A stretch of 64,000 bases of DNA from Roseimicrobium gellanilyticum (GCF_003315205.1 NZ_QNRR01000017.1:1-64000), one strand, 5' to 3'. Shown: positions 38,948 through 46,371, numbered from the stretch's first letter. Program-made: numbers and translations. The notes: generated by a model from the letters alone, not told the origin.

Positions 38948-41900
38948 ATGATGCACCTCATCAAACATCGCGCCACAGCGCCACTTGCGTTGCTCACGGC
39001 ATGCGCCAGCACCGCCCACATCCACGCTGCATCAGTGCCGCCCGTAGACTTCGACGCCAAGATCGCGCCTCTCTTCCAGGAGCATTGTGTGGACTGCCAT
39101 GCGGCGGATGATCCTGATGGCGAGTTCGCACTGGACACTTTCACGGCGCTGATGAAGGGCGGCAAAGGTGGCAAGGCCATTGTGCCGGGGAATGCGCAGG
39201 AGTCGCTGCTGGTGAAATTCCTCGAAGGTCGCAGTGGTGTGGAGGGCAAGAACCAATTCATGCCGCCTGGGAAGAAGGAACATTTGAAGCCGGAAGAGAT
39301 CGCCATCATCCGGCAATGGATTGATGGGGGCGCCCTTCCTCCTGCTGCGCCAGCGAAGCCTGCGGACGTGCTTTCCAAGTTGCCCAAGATCGCTGCCAAG
39401 CCGGGACTGAAGAATGCGATCCAGACGCTGGCCTATTCGCCGAAGTCGAAGACGCTGGCGGCTGGGATGTTTGGAACGGTACATCTGCTGAACCCGCAAA
39501 CACGCGAAGTGGCGCGCAAGCTGGATGGTGTGGCGGGCAAGGTGAATGCGCTGGTGTTCTCTGCGGACGGCACGCAACTCTTCGCCGCAGCAGGTGATGC
39601 CGGCATCAATGGTGTGGCTTATCAGTGGAAAGTATCAGACGGATCCCTGGTGCGGAAGTTCGAGGGGCACACGGATGCGATCTATGGCTTGGCCCTCTCT
39701 CCCGATGGGCAGACGCTGGTGACGGGCAGCTATGACCAGAAGATCAAGTTGTGGGACCTCTCCAGTGGTGCGGAAACGGCCACTCTCACCGGACACAATG
39801 GCGCGGTGTTCGGCCTGAGCTACCGTCCGGATGGCAAGGTGCTGGCAAGCGTGAGTGCGGACCGTACGGTGAAGCTCTGGGAGATGCCCTCCGGCAAGCG
39901 ACTTGATACTTTCTCGCAGCCTCTCAAGGAACAGACGGTGGTGAGTTTCTCTCCCGATGGCAAGACGGTGGTGGCCGGTGGCGTGGACAATCGCATCCGC
40001 TTGTGGAATGTGAGCGCGCGAGCTCTCGAAGGCACCAACAAGCTGCAACAGACCCGCTATGCGCACGAAAGCGGCCTGCTGAGCCTGACCTTCGCTGCTG
40101 ATGGGAAAACCATCTTCACCTCCGCGGCAGACCGCGGTGTGAAGATCTGGAACGCGGCGGACCTGAAGGAGCTGCACCTGCTGGAGAAGCAGCCTGACTG
40201 GTCTCCGGGCCTCGCGGTGCTCGAAACAGGCAAGCTGGTGGTGGGAAGACTCGATGGTACTCTCGCACTCTATGATGCCGTCACAGGTGAGCCTGAAGCC
40301 AAGCCCGCTCCCAAACAGGTGGCCAAGGCCAAGGCCGCACCGAAAGCGATGGCTCCAGCGAAGCCTGAACTCGTACGCATGGAGCCGCGCGGGGTGCAGA
40401 GTGGCGCCACCACGCGCATCAAGATTACAGGCAAGGGACTGAAGGAACTCAAAGCAGTGAAGCTGGCTCATGGCGACATGAAGGCAGCCATCGTCTCCGT
40501 GAATCCCGCAGGCACCATGGCGGAAGTGGACATCACCACAGGCAAGGCCGTGCCGCGCACGCAGGTGAATGTTTCCCTCGTCACTCCCGGAGGAGAGTCC
40601 GCACCCATGAAGCTGGTGGTGGACTACCTGCCACAGACGATGGTGACCAAGTCCGCGGAGCCGCTGATGCTGCAGCAGCTTCCCACGAATGTATGGGGCA
40701 CGCTGACGGACATTGGCCAGGTGGATGGCATGCGCTTCACAGCGAAGCGTGGCCAGACCATGGTGCTGGACATGGCGGCGCGTCGTATCGAATCGAAAGC
40801 GACCTCACCACGCGTGGAAGTTGTGAATGCGCAAGGCAAGCTGCTGGCCGCAAACAATGGTCTCGATAGCGGCAGCGATCCTTTCGTGGCCTTCACGGTG
40901 CCCGCGGATGGTGAATACACGGTGCACGTGAGGCAGATCACTCTCGATGGTTCCGCAGACCACTTCTACCGCCTTTCCATCGGAGAACTGCCATACGTGA
41001 CTGGATGGTGGCCCCTGAGCGTGCCTGCCGGTACGAAGGGCAAAATCCACCTTGTGGGACACAACATCCCTGCGGATACCACGATTGAGGCGGATGCCAC
41101 TGATACCAAGGGTATGGACACCATCAGCCTGCCGCTGGACTCGGAAAACTACCGCAGCCGCGTGAGCATGACTGTAGCAGTAAGCAAGATGTCAGAGCAG
41201 ATCGAGGCCGAGCCGAATGACACGCTCGAGAAAGCCCAGCCAATCACAGGCAATATGTCCGTCAACGGACGCCTGATGAGTGCCGCAGGCCCGGATGAGG
41301 CGGATGCGGATCACTACCGCATTGAGGCGGAGAAAGGGCAGGAGTTCATCATTGAGACACGCGCGAGCATGCTCGGCTCACCCGCGGATACCAAGGTGGA
41401 AGTACTGAATGCCAAAGGTGATGCGGTGCCGATGATGACGCTGCAGGCAACGAAGGACTCCTGGATCACGCTACGCAGTGAGGATGCCAATGATCCTGCG
41501 GTGCGCCTGGGTCAATTCTCCGAGCTGGATCTCAATGACTACATGTACTTCAACGGTGAAGTGCTGAAGGTCTTCCGCCTCGCGCGAGGTCCTGACGCGG
41601 ATACGATCTACTATGCCGCAGGCGGGAAGCGCCGTGCCTACTTCAACACCAGCCCTGCTGCACACGGACTCGATGACTACTGCTACGCAGTACAACCCTA
41701 CAAACCCGGTGCCAAGCTGGTGCCCAATGGGCTGCCCGTCTTCGAACTGTACTATGCCAATGATGATGACGGAGAGCGTGAGCTGGGACGCGATTCGCGC
41801 CTGCGCTTTGTGGCTCCTGAGAAGGGCGTCTACTTCCTGCGGGTGAGTGATACACGGAGCTGGAGTGGTGACCGCTTTGCCTACCGTCTCATCGTACGCC

Positions 41901-42655
41901 CCGTGGTACACAGCTACGCTGCCAAACTGCGTGGCCCGGCCATGATGAATGTGCCCTCCGGCACCGGAGTACAGTTCGCCGTAACCGCGAATAGAAAAGA
42001 TGGTTGGGATGGTGATGTGCGTGTGGACATCAGCGGCGTGCCCGCCGGCTTCTACGTTTCGAATCCTCTCATCATTGAAGCGGGGCACCTGGAGGCAGGT
42101 GGCTCCGTGTTTGCCTACCCCACTACAGCCATGGGTGAACATGACTTCTCCAAGGTAAAGGTGACGGCAACTGCCATGGTCGATGGCAAGGAGGTGAAGG
42201 AGGACCTTGGAGCCTTCCCCAAAGTCTCAGTTACCGCGGCACCCAAGCGCGCCCTGTTCATGGAACCCGACCTTGCGGGCAATCCTGCGGGGGATGGAAA
42301 GAATGCACCAGCGAAACCCTATGAGGTCACCATCAACCCGGGCAGCACGGTTTCCGTCTGGCTGCGCGTGGATCGTCGTGGGGACGATGCGCTGCTGGGA
42401 CTCGACGTGGAGAACCTGCCGCATGGGGTCATCGTGGACAACATTGGCCTCAACGGCGTGCAGATTCGTGCGGGAGAGAACGTGCGTGAAATCACCCTGG
42501 CCTGTGCGAAGTGGGTGCCAGAGCACGATCGCCTGTGCCACATGCTGGTGGGCAATGCGCGCAACGATGCCGTGAAGACGGACGGCTCGCAAACGAGCCT
42601 GCCTGTACTGCTCAAGATTCGCAAGCCTGCACCGGTGGCCGCGAATGCGCCTTAA
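38948..42655 (+). CDS. Planctomycete-type cytochrome c, WD40 and pre-peptidase-domain protein
   Basis: 1235 residues, exported. After the signal peptide: a cytochrome domain with CVDCH and the later FMPPGKKEHLKPEEI, about residues 35-140; a seven-bladed WD40 propeller, about 155-440 (blades such as SPDGQTLVTGSYDQKIKLWD); an IPT/TIG-like Ig domain about 475-560; two or more PPC-like beta domains, with IEAEPNDTLEKAQPITG marking one. Third member of the DUF1501/DUF1549 cluster and probably co-expressed with it. Confidence 0.85.
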   Translation: MMHLIKHRATAPLALLTACASTAHIHAASVPPVDFDAKIAPLFQEHCVDCHAADDPDGEFALDTFTALMKGGKGGKAIVPGNAQESLLVKFLEGRSGVEGKNQFMPPGKKEHLKPEEIAIIRQWIDGGALPPAAPAKPADVLSKLPKIAAKPGLKNAIQTLAYSPKSKTLAAGMFGTVHLLNPQTREVARKLDGVAGKVNALVFSADGTQLFAAAGDAGINGVAYQWKVSDGSLVRKFEGHTDAIYGLALSPDGQTLVTGSYDQKIKLWDLSSGAETATLTGHNGAVFGLSYRPDGKVLASVSADRTVKLWEMPSGKRLDTFSQPLKEQTVVSFSPDGKTVVAGGVDNRIRLWNVSARALEGTNKLQQTRYAHESGLLSLTFAADGKTIFTSAADRGVKIWNAADLKELHLLEKQPDWSPGLAVLETGKLVVGRLDGTLALYDAVTGEPEAKPAPKQVAKAKAAPKAMAPAKPELVRMEPRGVQSGATTRIKITGKGLKELKAVKLAHGDMKAAIVSVNPAGTMAEVDITTGKAVPRTQVNVSLVTPGGESAPMKLVVDYLPQTMVTKSAEPLMLQQLPTNVWGTLTDIGQVDGMRFTAKRGQTMVLDMAARRIESKATSPRVEVVNAQGKLLAANNGLDSGSDPFVAFTVPADGEYTVHVRQITLDGSADHFYRLSIGELPYVTGWWPLSVPAGTKGKIHLVGHNIPADTTIEADATDTKGMDTISLPLDSENYRSRVSMTVAVSKMSEQIEAEPNDTLEKAQPITGNMSVNGRLMSAAGPDEADADHYRIEAEKGQEFIIETRASMLGSPADTKVEVLNAKGDAVPMMTLQATKDSWITLRSEDANDPAVRLGQFSELDLNDYMYFNGEVLKVFRLARGPDADTIYYAAGGKRRAYFNTSPAAHGLDDYCYAVQPYKPGAKLVPNGLPVFELYYANDDDGERELGRDSRLRFVAPEKGVYFLRVSDTRSWSGDRFAYRLIVRPVVHSYAAKLRGPAMMNVPSGTGVQFAVTANRKDGWDGDVRVDISGVPAGFYVSNPLIIEAGHLEAGGSVFAYPTTAMGEHDFSKVKVTATAMVDGKEVKEDLGAFPKVSVTAAPKRALFMEPDLAGNPAGDGKNAPAKPYEVTINPGSTVSVWLRVDRRGDDALLGLDVENLPHGVIVDNIGLNGVQIRAGENVREITLACAKWVPEHDRLCHMLVGNARNDAVKTDGSQTSLPVLLKIRKPAPVAANAP

Positions 42656-42864
42656 GGTCAGGAAATGCGCCTCATGATATACCACATCATGCTGTATCAT
42701 AGTCTTTTGACGCTTTGACTGTCCCACCTCGCCCCCGGCCAAAGGAGAGCTTAGTTATACATAGTTCTCCGACCGGAATTGCAGGTGTCGAAAAAAGATT
42801 AAAATAACTATTGCCGCTCTAAGATCGTGGTGGTAGGCTCGTTATACCTTCACAAGAACACGCC
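42656..42864. other. Gene-free stretch with hairpins and a possible promoter
   Basis: Holds a small hairpin ATGATATA/TGTATCAT (42674-42700) and a structured segment where CCGG flanks GGAGAGCTTAGTT/CATAGTTCTCC (about 42737-42777). An AT-rich run around 42790-42810 and a TTATAC box at 42842 could drive the short transcript that follows. No coding potential seen. Confidence 0.4.
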
Positions 42865-43008
42865 ATGAACTTCCATTGGACACAACCCGCAGCATTGCGC
42901 CAGACGAAACGGTCGTGCGAAGCAGGGATACTGCGTCCGGTACGGAGCATCGGCTTTGGAATGCCCTATACCGAGGGTAGCGATCTTAACCAGGAGGCAC
43001 GCAGGTAG
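42865..43008 (+). CDS. Possible 47-aa peptide, or part of a small RNA
   Basis: ATG at 42865 to TAG at 43006-43008, reading MNFHWTQPAALRQTKRSCEA and ending DLNQEARR. No clear ribosome binding site. The segment sits between a TTATAC box and a good terminator at 43037-43067, so a discrete transcript of about 210 bases is likely. Whether it is coding cannot be decided by eye. Confidence 0.3.
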   Translation: MNFHWTQPAALRQTKRSCEAGILRPVRSIGFGMPYTEGSDLNQEARR

Positions 43009-43036
43009 TTTACTATCGGATTGAACCGTACGTAGA

Positions 43037-43067
43037 CCCTGCTCGCCGAAGGCCAGCAGGGTTTTTT
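43037..43067 (+). terminator. Rho-independent terminator
   Basis: CCCTGCTCGCC (43037-43047), loop GAA, GGCCAGCAGGG (43051-43061), then six T. One C-C mismatch. Ends the short transcript beginning near 42850. Confidence 0.85.
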
Positions 43068-43159
43068 GTGTTCCGAATTTCTCAGTATCAGCGAGTTACG
43101 CAACCAATACCAAGGAGGTCTCCTCCCCATCTAGTCCACATCCCCAATTTCCCCGGGTG

Positions 43160-43195
43160 AAAAAAAGCCCCGCCATCAGCTGCAACTGACGGCGG
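43160..43195 (-). terminator. Minus-strand terminator without an evident gene
   Basis: Read on the minus strand: CCGCCGTCAG, loop TTGCAG, CTGATGGCGG, then GGC and seven T. A clean intrinsic terminator for leftward transcription. No protein gene lies just upstream of it on that strand (43200-43740), which suggests an unannotated minus-strand RNA. Confidence 0.7.
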
Positions 43196-43441
43196 AGCGG
43201 AATCGGTCACCCACTCCCTCCAGTCCCTTTGCGAAAGACAGAAGTTGGCCGGTAACCGTATGTACGGTCGCCGTAGCAGCCACCTTTGTCAAACCGCCGG
43301 AGTCCTCTGAACGGACTTTCCGGATCGGAGGAGCCATGACCTGATTCCCGTTATGCGGACCTTATCGATTTCAGAATTACAGCTTCAAAGGCTTATGCAT
43401 ACGCACTTGTATAAGGTGTGTGCGCGACAGGAGGTGTGCCT
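43196..43441. other. Gene-free structured stretch
   Basis: No convincing ORF. Contains the hairpin CCGGAGTCC/GGACTTTCCGG (43297-43323) and another, CTTATGCATACGCACTTGTATAAG (about 43391-43414). Could encode the minus-strand RNA ending at 43160. Confidence 0.35.
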
Positions 43442-43518
43442 CAAACACCGAAAGATCCGCCGTGAAAACGACCTGCGGGTGTGAGCTCTCCGAGCTGGCA
43501 GCGGTGTTTGTTCTTTTT
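43442..43518 (+). ncRNA. Candidate small structured RNA with closing stem and U-tail
   Basis: CAAACACCG (43442-43450) pairs with CGGTGTTTG (43502-43510), enclosing a hairpin AGCTC/GAGCT (484-488/492-496), and is followed by TTCTTTTT. The layout is that of a short terminated RNA. Its 3' part, GCGGTGTTTGTTCTTTTTAG plus TCG, recurs inverted at 53817-53841 before rtcB. Confidence 0.45.
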
Positions 43519-43524
43519 AGTCGT

Positions 43525-43576
43525 GAGCGGCGCGGGACACTGCCTGAGGGCAGAATTCCCTGCGCCGCTCCTTTTT
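43525..43576 (+). terminator. Strong terminator hairpin ahead of the tRNA-like array
   Basis: GAGCGGCGC (43525-43533) pairs with GCGCCGCTC (43562-43570), extended by GGGA/TCCC and TGCC/GGCA inside, then CTTTTT. It isolates the RNA upstream from the first tRNA-like gene at 43579. Confidence 0.8.
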
Positions 43577-43578
43577 CT

Positions 43579-43652
43579 GCGGCCATCGTCCAAGAGCAGG
43601 ACGCCTGAACGCCATTCAGGGGATGCCGGTGCAATTCCGGCTGGCCGCTCCA
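43579..43652 (+). tRNA. tRNA-Gly(GCC)-like, G55
   Basis: Acceptor GCGGCCA/TGGCCGC, D stem GTCC/GGAC with loop AAGAGCA, anticodon loop ACGCCAT (C33 instead of U33), T-loop TGCAATT, discriminator T as in bacterial tRNA-Gly, CCA encoded. Separated from the main array by a lipoprotein gene. Confidence 0.85.
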
Positions 43653-43743
43653 ATTTTCAGATTGCCCTTCAAAGGCAGGAGTAATTTTGCTCTAAATTGC
43701 AATTTCCCGCCACCACACTTCAATCGACTGACGATATGAAGGT

Positions 43744-43953
43744 GTGAAACTCCCACCACTGTTCCCAGTATTGCGGCTCGTGCTCATCGTCGGCGTCTGC
43801 TTTTCGCTCTCGTCCTGCTTCACGCCTTGGGGACATAACCCCTTGCACCACAAGCACTGGAAGCATCTTGACGGTCATCCGGGCAATCACCATCACGGAT
43901 ATAAGATGAAGCCCAAGGACAAGGCCAAGTATCGAGGGTTCTACATTCCCTGA
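43744..43953 (+). CDS. Small His-rich lipoprotein
   Basis: 69 residues from a GTG start. The signal peptide LPPLFPVLRLVLIVGVCFS ends in lipobox LSSC. The mature part is His/Lys-rich (NPLHHKHWKHLDGHPGNHHH) and ends KYRGFYIP. Possibly metal-binding. It lies between the first tRNA-like gene and the main array and has no known link to it. Confidence 0.6.
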   Translation: MKLPPLFPVLRLVLIVGVCFSLSSCFTPWGHNPLHHKHWKHLDGHPGNHHHGYKMKPKDKAKYRGFYIP

Positions 43954-44099
43954 GTTTCGCGGGCCGTTCAAAGCCATCCGCCGTTCAAGAGGCTCCCAAG
44001 GAGTTGCTTCTCTCAACGGCATCTAATTTTGCGGTGACGAGCAAGGCGCATCTGAGGCGTCAGGGCATTCCACGCCTTTCGTTCGACCACTAGTTTCAT

Positions 44100-44173
44100 A
44101 CGGCGGGCGCCAGCTTGCGCAACGGAGTCTCCAAAACTCTGTGTGACCGGGGCAGCACCGGGACGCTGTGCCA
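44100..44173 (+). tRNA. tRNA-Trp(CCA)-like, G55
   Basis: Acceptor ACGGCGG/ACGCTGT (G7-A66 mismatch), D stem GCGC/GCGC, anticodon loop CTCCAAA, T-loop GGCAGCA with a four-pair T stem. A1-U72 and discriminator G match bacterial Trp identity. CCA encoded. Confidence 0.75.
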
Positions 44174-44177
44174 CTTC

Positions 44178-44287
44178 ATTGATGATTTATGAAGTGTGAT
44201 TTTTGATTTCGGTCCGATGCGGGCATGCAAAGCCGCATTGTGGAGACAGACCTCCAATCAAAAATCATCAATCGTAAATCATAAATT
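44178..44287. ncRNA. Long imperfect stem with two internal hairpins
   Basis: 44178-44208 pairs with 44256-44287 over about 30 bases (AT-rich, core GATTTTTGATT/AATCAAAAATC). Inside are CGATGCGG/CCGCATTG (215-222/233-240) and TGGAG/CTCCA (241-245/252-256). It lies between tRNA-like genes. Could be a structured RNA or a dispersed palindrome. Confidence 0.45.
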
Positions 44288-44294
44288 TCCCAAC

Positions 44295-44370
44295 TGCGGA
44301 ATCGCCAAGGGGTAAGGCAGCGGCCTCATAAGCCGCTTACGCGCGGGTTCGAGTCCCGCTTCCGCTACCA
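44295..44370 (+). tRNA. tRNA-Met(CAT), canonical T and D loops
   Basis: The only array member with a normal T-loop (TTCGAGT) and a GG-containing D-loop (AAGGGGTAA). Acceptor TGCGGAA/TTCCGCT with U1-U72 mismatch, anticodon stem GCGGC/GCCGC, loop CTCATAA, discriminator A, CCA encoded. The 1-72 mismatch recalls initiator tRNA, but the three G-C pairs of an initiator anticodon stem are absent. Confidence 0.85.
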
Positions 44371-44393
44371 TTTTCTCATTCACCCATTTTCAT

Positions 44394-44468
44394 GGGCTGC
44401 TCGATCATCCAGAAGGTCACCCGCCTCGCACGTGGGAGAGCAGGGTGCAAGTCCCTGGCGGTCCACCA
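44394..44468 (+). tRNA. tRNA-Ala(CGC)-like, G55
   Basis: Acceptor GGGCTGC/GCGGTCC with G3-U70, the alanine identity pair. D stem GATC/GGTC, anticodon loop CTCGCAC, T-loop TGCAAGT, discriminator A, CCA encoded. Confidence 0.88.
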
Positions 44469-44486
44469 ATTTCAAACAACTTCAAC

Positions 44487-44558
44487 GGCGGGAAGGTTCA
44501 GAACCGCGGAAGTCTCATAAGCTTCCTCATCGTGGTGCGACTCCACGTCCCGCAACCA
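44487..44558 (+). tRNA. tRNA-Met(CAT)-like, G55, shortened D arm
   Basis: Acceptor GGCGGGA/TCCCGCA with G1-A72 mismatch, D arm reduced to GGTTCAGAACC, anticodon loop CTCATAA, T-loop TGCGACT, discriminator A, CCA encoded. Second CAT member; like the first it lacks a 1-72 pair. Confidence 0.82.
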
Positions 44559-44570
44559 ATTTTACTTCAC

Positions 44571-44658
44571 GCGTCGGTAGATCGCTAAAGACACGAGGTG
44601 GTCCGTAAAACCACCGCCTTTCACGGACGACCAGGGGCAGTACCTGGACGGCGCACCA
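44571..44658 (+). tRNA. tRNA-Tyr(GTA)-like, G55, class II
   Basis: Acceptor GCGTCGG/ACGGCGC (last pair mismatched), anticodon stem GTGGT/ACCAC, loop CCGTAAA (C33), long variable arm with CCG/CGG, T-loop GGCAGTA, discriminator A, CCA encoded. Confidence 0.82.
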
Positions 44659-44682
44659 ATTTCTTCAACACCCATTTCATAC

Positions 44683-44759
44683 GGCCTGTTAGCTCAGCCA
44701 CGAAGAGCAACCGCCTGTCGAGCGGAAGGTCGCGGGAGCAAAGCCCGCACAGGCCGCCA
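44683..44759 (+). tRNA. tRNA-Asp(GTC)-like, G55
   Basis: Acceptor GGCCTGT/ACAGGCC, D stem GCTC/GAGC, anticodon loop CTGTCGA, T-loop AGCAAAG, discriminator G as in Asp, CCA encoded. Outer anticodon-stem pair is A-A. Confidence 0.85.
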
Positions 44760-44766
44760 ATTTCAT

Positions 44767-44842
44767 CGCGTGCGAGGGAGCCAACGAACCCGCCCCGCTT
44801 GGAACGGGGAGACGCCCAGGGTAGCACTGGGGTACGCGACCA
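44767..44842 (+). tRNA. tRNA-Pro(TGG)-like, G55
   Basis: Acceptor CGCGTGC/GTACGCG with C1-G72 as in bacterial Pro, anticodon CCCCG/CGGGG with loop CTTGGAA, T-loop GGTAGCA, discriminator A, CCA encoded. Confidence 0.87.
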
Positions 44843-44866
44843 TTTTTCCATCCCCGCTCTCATCAC

Positions 44867-44939
44867 GCTCCCGTGGTCGAAGAGATGAGGCATCCGTCTT
44901 CTAAACGGATCCATGCAGGTGCAAGTCCTGCCGGGAGCA
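44867..44939 (+). tRNA. tRNA-Arg(TCT)-like, G55, no encoded CCA
   Basis: Acceptor GCTCCCG/CGGGAGC, anticodon loop CTTCTAA, T-loop TGCAAGT, discriminator A. The genome continues CTTTC instead of CCA. Confidence 0.83.
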
Positions 44940-44954
44940 CTTTCCATTTTCAGT

Positions 44955-45029
44955 TGCCCGCTGATGTCAAAGTAGCAATGGCCGCCTGTTAAGCGGCATG
45001 TCGTGGTGCGAGTCCACGGCGGGCAGCCA
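44955..45029 (+). tRNA. tRNA-Asn(GTT)-like, G55
   Basis: Acceptor TGCCCGC/GCGGGCA, anticodon GCCGC/GCGGC with loop CTGTTAA, T-loop TGCGAGT, discriminator G as in Asn, CCA encoded. Confidence 0.87.
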
Positions 45030-45049
45030 ATTTCCAACCACCATTTTTT

Positions 45050-45138
45050 GGAGCACGTCCGGCCACACGAGGACGCGGTCTTGAAAACCGCTGTTCCACT
45101 TCGTGGAATTCGGGGTGCGAGTCCCTGGTGCTCCGCCA
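45050..45138 (+). tRNA. tRNA-Ser(TGA)-like, G55, class II
   Basis: Acceptor GGAGCAC/GTGCTCC, D stem GTCC/GGAC with loop GGCCACACGA (keeps a GG), anticodon loop CTTGAAA, variable arm TTCCAC/GTGGAA, T-loop TGCGAGT, discriminator G, CCA encoded. Confidence 0.87.
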
Positions 45139-45157
45139 ATTTCGTGATCCTCATCAT

Positions 45158-45231
45158 GCCCGCATGGTGCAACAGTAGCACATCCGACTTTCTATCGGAA
45201 AACCCCGGGGCAGCACCGGGTGCGGGTGCCA
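45158..45231 (+). tRNA. tRNA-Glu(TTC)-like, G55
   Basis: Acceptor GCCCGCA/TGCGGGT, D stem GTGC/GCAC with loop AACAGTA, anticodon loop CTTTCTA, T-loop GGCAGCA, discriminator G, CCA encoded. Confidence 0.87.
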
Positions 45232-45255
45232 CTTTCAAAGGCCATCCTTCCTTCA

Positions 45256-45329
45256 CGCCTGATAGCTCAAAAGGAGAGCAGCCGGCTCACATCCGGAAGA
45301 CAGCGGAGCGTTACCGTTTCGGGCGACCA
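45256..45329 (+). tRNA. tRNA-Val(CAC)-like, G55
   Basis: Acceptor CGCCTGA/TCGGGCG, D stem GCTC/GAGC with loop AAAAGGA, anticodon loop CTCACAT, T-loop AGCGTTA, discriminator A, CCA encoded. Confidence 0.85.
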
Positions 45330-45338
45330 TTTTTCATT

Positions 45339-45412
45339 CCCTCTGTAGCTCAATAGCAGAGCACCCGCCCGATAAGCGGAAGACCGCGGCGCGATACCGT
45401 GCGGAGGGACCA
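45339..45412 (+). tRNA. tRNA-Ile(GAT)-like, G55
   Basis: Acceptor CCCTCTG/CGGAGGG, D stem GCTC/GAGC with loop AATAGCA, anticodon loop CCGATAA (C33), T-loop CGCGATA, discriminator A, CCA encoded. Confidence 0.83.
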
Positions 45413-45423
45413 CTTTCCTTTCA

Positions 45424-45499
45424 CGCTGAATGGCAGAGTCAGTCAATGCGGCCGACTGAAGATCGGCAGATTCAGGTGCAATTCCTGGTTCAGCGACCA
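45424..45499 (+). tRNA. tRNA-Phe(GAA)-like, G55
   Basis: Acceptor CGCTGAA/TTCAGCG, anticodon GCCGA/TCGGC with loop CTGAAGA, T-loop TGCAATT, discriminator A, CCA encoded. Confidence 0.87.
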
Positions 45500-45513
45500 T
45501 TTCGTTTATCCAC

Positions 45514-45587
45514 GCGCCATTGGTGTAGTAGCAGCAAACCTGTCTTCCAAACAGGAGGTGCCGGGGCAGTACCGGCATGGCGCTCCA
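45514..45587 (+). tRNA. tRNA-Gly(TCC)-like, G55
   Basis: Acceptor GCGCCAT/ATGGCGC, anticodon CCTGT/ACAGG with loop CTTCCAA, T-loop GGCAGTA, discriminator T as in bacterial Gly, CCA encoded. Confidence 0.87.
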
Positions 45588-45602
45588 AATTTCATTCCTA
45601 AA

Positions 45603-45679
45603 GCTCCTGAGGTGTAACGAGACTGCATACGGTTCTGCGAAGACCGAGGCTCGAGGTGCAAGTCCTCGCGGGAGCACCA
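45603..45679 (+). tRNA. tRNA-Arg(GCG)-like, G55
   Basis: Acceptor GCTCCTG/CGGGAGC, anticodon CGGTT/GACCG with loop CTGCGAA, T-loop TGCAAGT, discriminator A, CCA encoded. Confidence 0.84.
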
Positions 45680-45694
45680 ATTTCAAACATCAAT

Positions 45695-45770
45695 TCCTCC
45701 GTGGCAGAGCTAGCAATGCACCGCTCTCGTAAAGCGACTCATGCCGGGGCAGCACCGGCCGGAGGATCCA
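45695..45770 (+). tRNA. tRNA-Thr(CGT)-like, G55
   Basis: Acceptor TCCTCCG/CGGAGGA, anticodon loop CTCGTAA, T-loop GGCAGCA, discriminator T (A would be usual), CCA encoded. Only Thr member. Confidence 0.84.
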
Positions 45771-45789
45771 TTTCGCCAGGTAAGATAGT

Positions 45790-45865
45790 AGCCCTGTAGC
45801 TCAACTAGTGGAGCGCCCGACTCTGACTCGGGAGGTTGATGGTGCGAATCCATCCGGGGCCGCCA
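45790..45865 (+). tRNA. tRNA-Gln(CTG)-like, G55
   Basis: Acceptor AGCCCTG/CGGGGCC with A1-C72 mismatch, D stem GCTC/GAGC with loop AACTAGTG, anticodon CCCGA/TCGGG with loop CTCTGAC, T-loop TGCGAAT, discriminator G, CCA encoded. Confidence 0.86.
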
Positions 45866-45884
45866 GTTTTTTCATCCTATTCGA

Positions 45885-45976
45885 GGAGACCAAAGCGGAC
45901 GAGCGTGCCGCCGCCGGTTGGAAACCGGATGAATCCGTACTCACGGGTGGTGGAGCATGTCCACTGGTCTCCGCCA
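45885..45976 (+). tRNA. tRNA-Ser(GGA)-like, G55, class II
   Basis: Acceptor GGAGACC/GGTCTCC, anticodon loop TTGGAAA on stem CCGG/CCGG, variable arm CCGT/ACGG, T-loop AGCATGT, discriminator G, CCA encoded. Confidence 0.84.
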
Positions 45977-45998
45977 TTTTCGCCTTCACTCCATCGAT

Positions 45999-46073
45999 GG
46001 GCCGCAAGCATTGCCAGCGATGCAGCGGGCTTTTAATCCGCAGAACACGGGGCAGCACCGTGGCGGCCCACCA
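45999..46073 (+). tRNA. tRNA-Lys(TTT)-like, G55
   Basis: Acceptor GGGCCGC/GCGGCCC, D stem GCAT/ATGC, anticodon loop CTTTTAA, T-loop GGCAGCA, discriminator A, CCA encoded. Confidence 0.87.
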
Positions 46074-46114
46074 TCAACTGCACATTTCGAGTGAATGTCT
46101 CACTCATCTCCAAT

Positions 46115-46190
46115 GGAGACCATGGTGTAATAGTACGCATCGGGCACTGTGAATGCTCAGGTACGGGTGCAATCCCCGTTGGTCTCCCCA
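46115..46190 (+). tRNA. tRNA-His(GTG)-like, G55, with G-1:C73
   Basis: Acceptor GAGACCA/TGGTCTC preceded by G at 46115 that pairs with discriminator C, the universal His identity element. Anticodon loop CTGTGAA, T-loop TGCAATC, CCA encoded. Confidence 0.87.
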
Positions 46191-46207
46191 AATTTCGTAT
46201 CGTTCAT

Positions 46208-46283
46208 CGCGCGAAAGGTAAAGTAGCCGAGCCACCGGACTGCAAATCCGGCTTACCCAGTGCAAGTCTGGGTCGCGCGTCCA
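46208..46283 (+). tRNA. tRNA-Cys(GCA)-like, G55
   Basis: Acceptor CGCGCGA/TCGCGCG, anticodon CCGGA/TCCGG with loop CTGCAAA, T-loop TGCAAGT, discriminator T as required for Cys, CCA encoded. Confidence 0.87.
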
Positions 46284-46296
46284 TTTCGTTTCCACA

Positions 46297-46371
46297 CGGG
46301 CCAGAGGAAGAGAGTAATCCGCAAGTCTGGGGGACTTGAGACAGCCGGAGCGTTACCGGCTGGCCCGACCA
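46297..46371 (+). tRNA. tRNA-Pro(GGG)-like, G55
   Basis: Acceptor CGGGCCA/TGGCCCG with C1-G72, anticodon CAAGT/ACTTG with loop CTGGGGG, T-loop AGCGTTA, discriminator A, CCA encoded. Confidence 0.86.

Noticed and set aside
44034-44095. Possible additional tRNA-like gene before the Trp unit
   Set aside because: It has a TTCGACCAC-like piece and an AGGCG/CGCCT pairing but no consistent acceptor, D and T arms.
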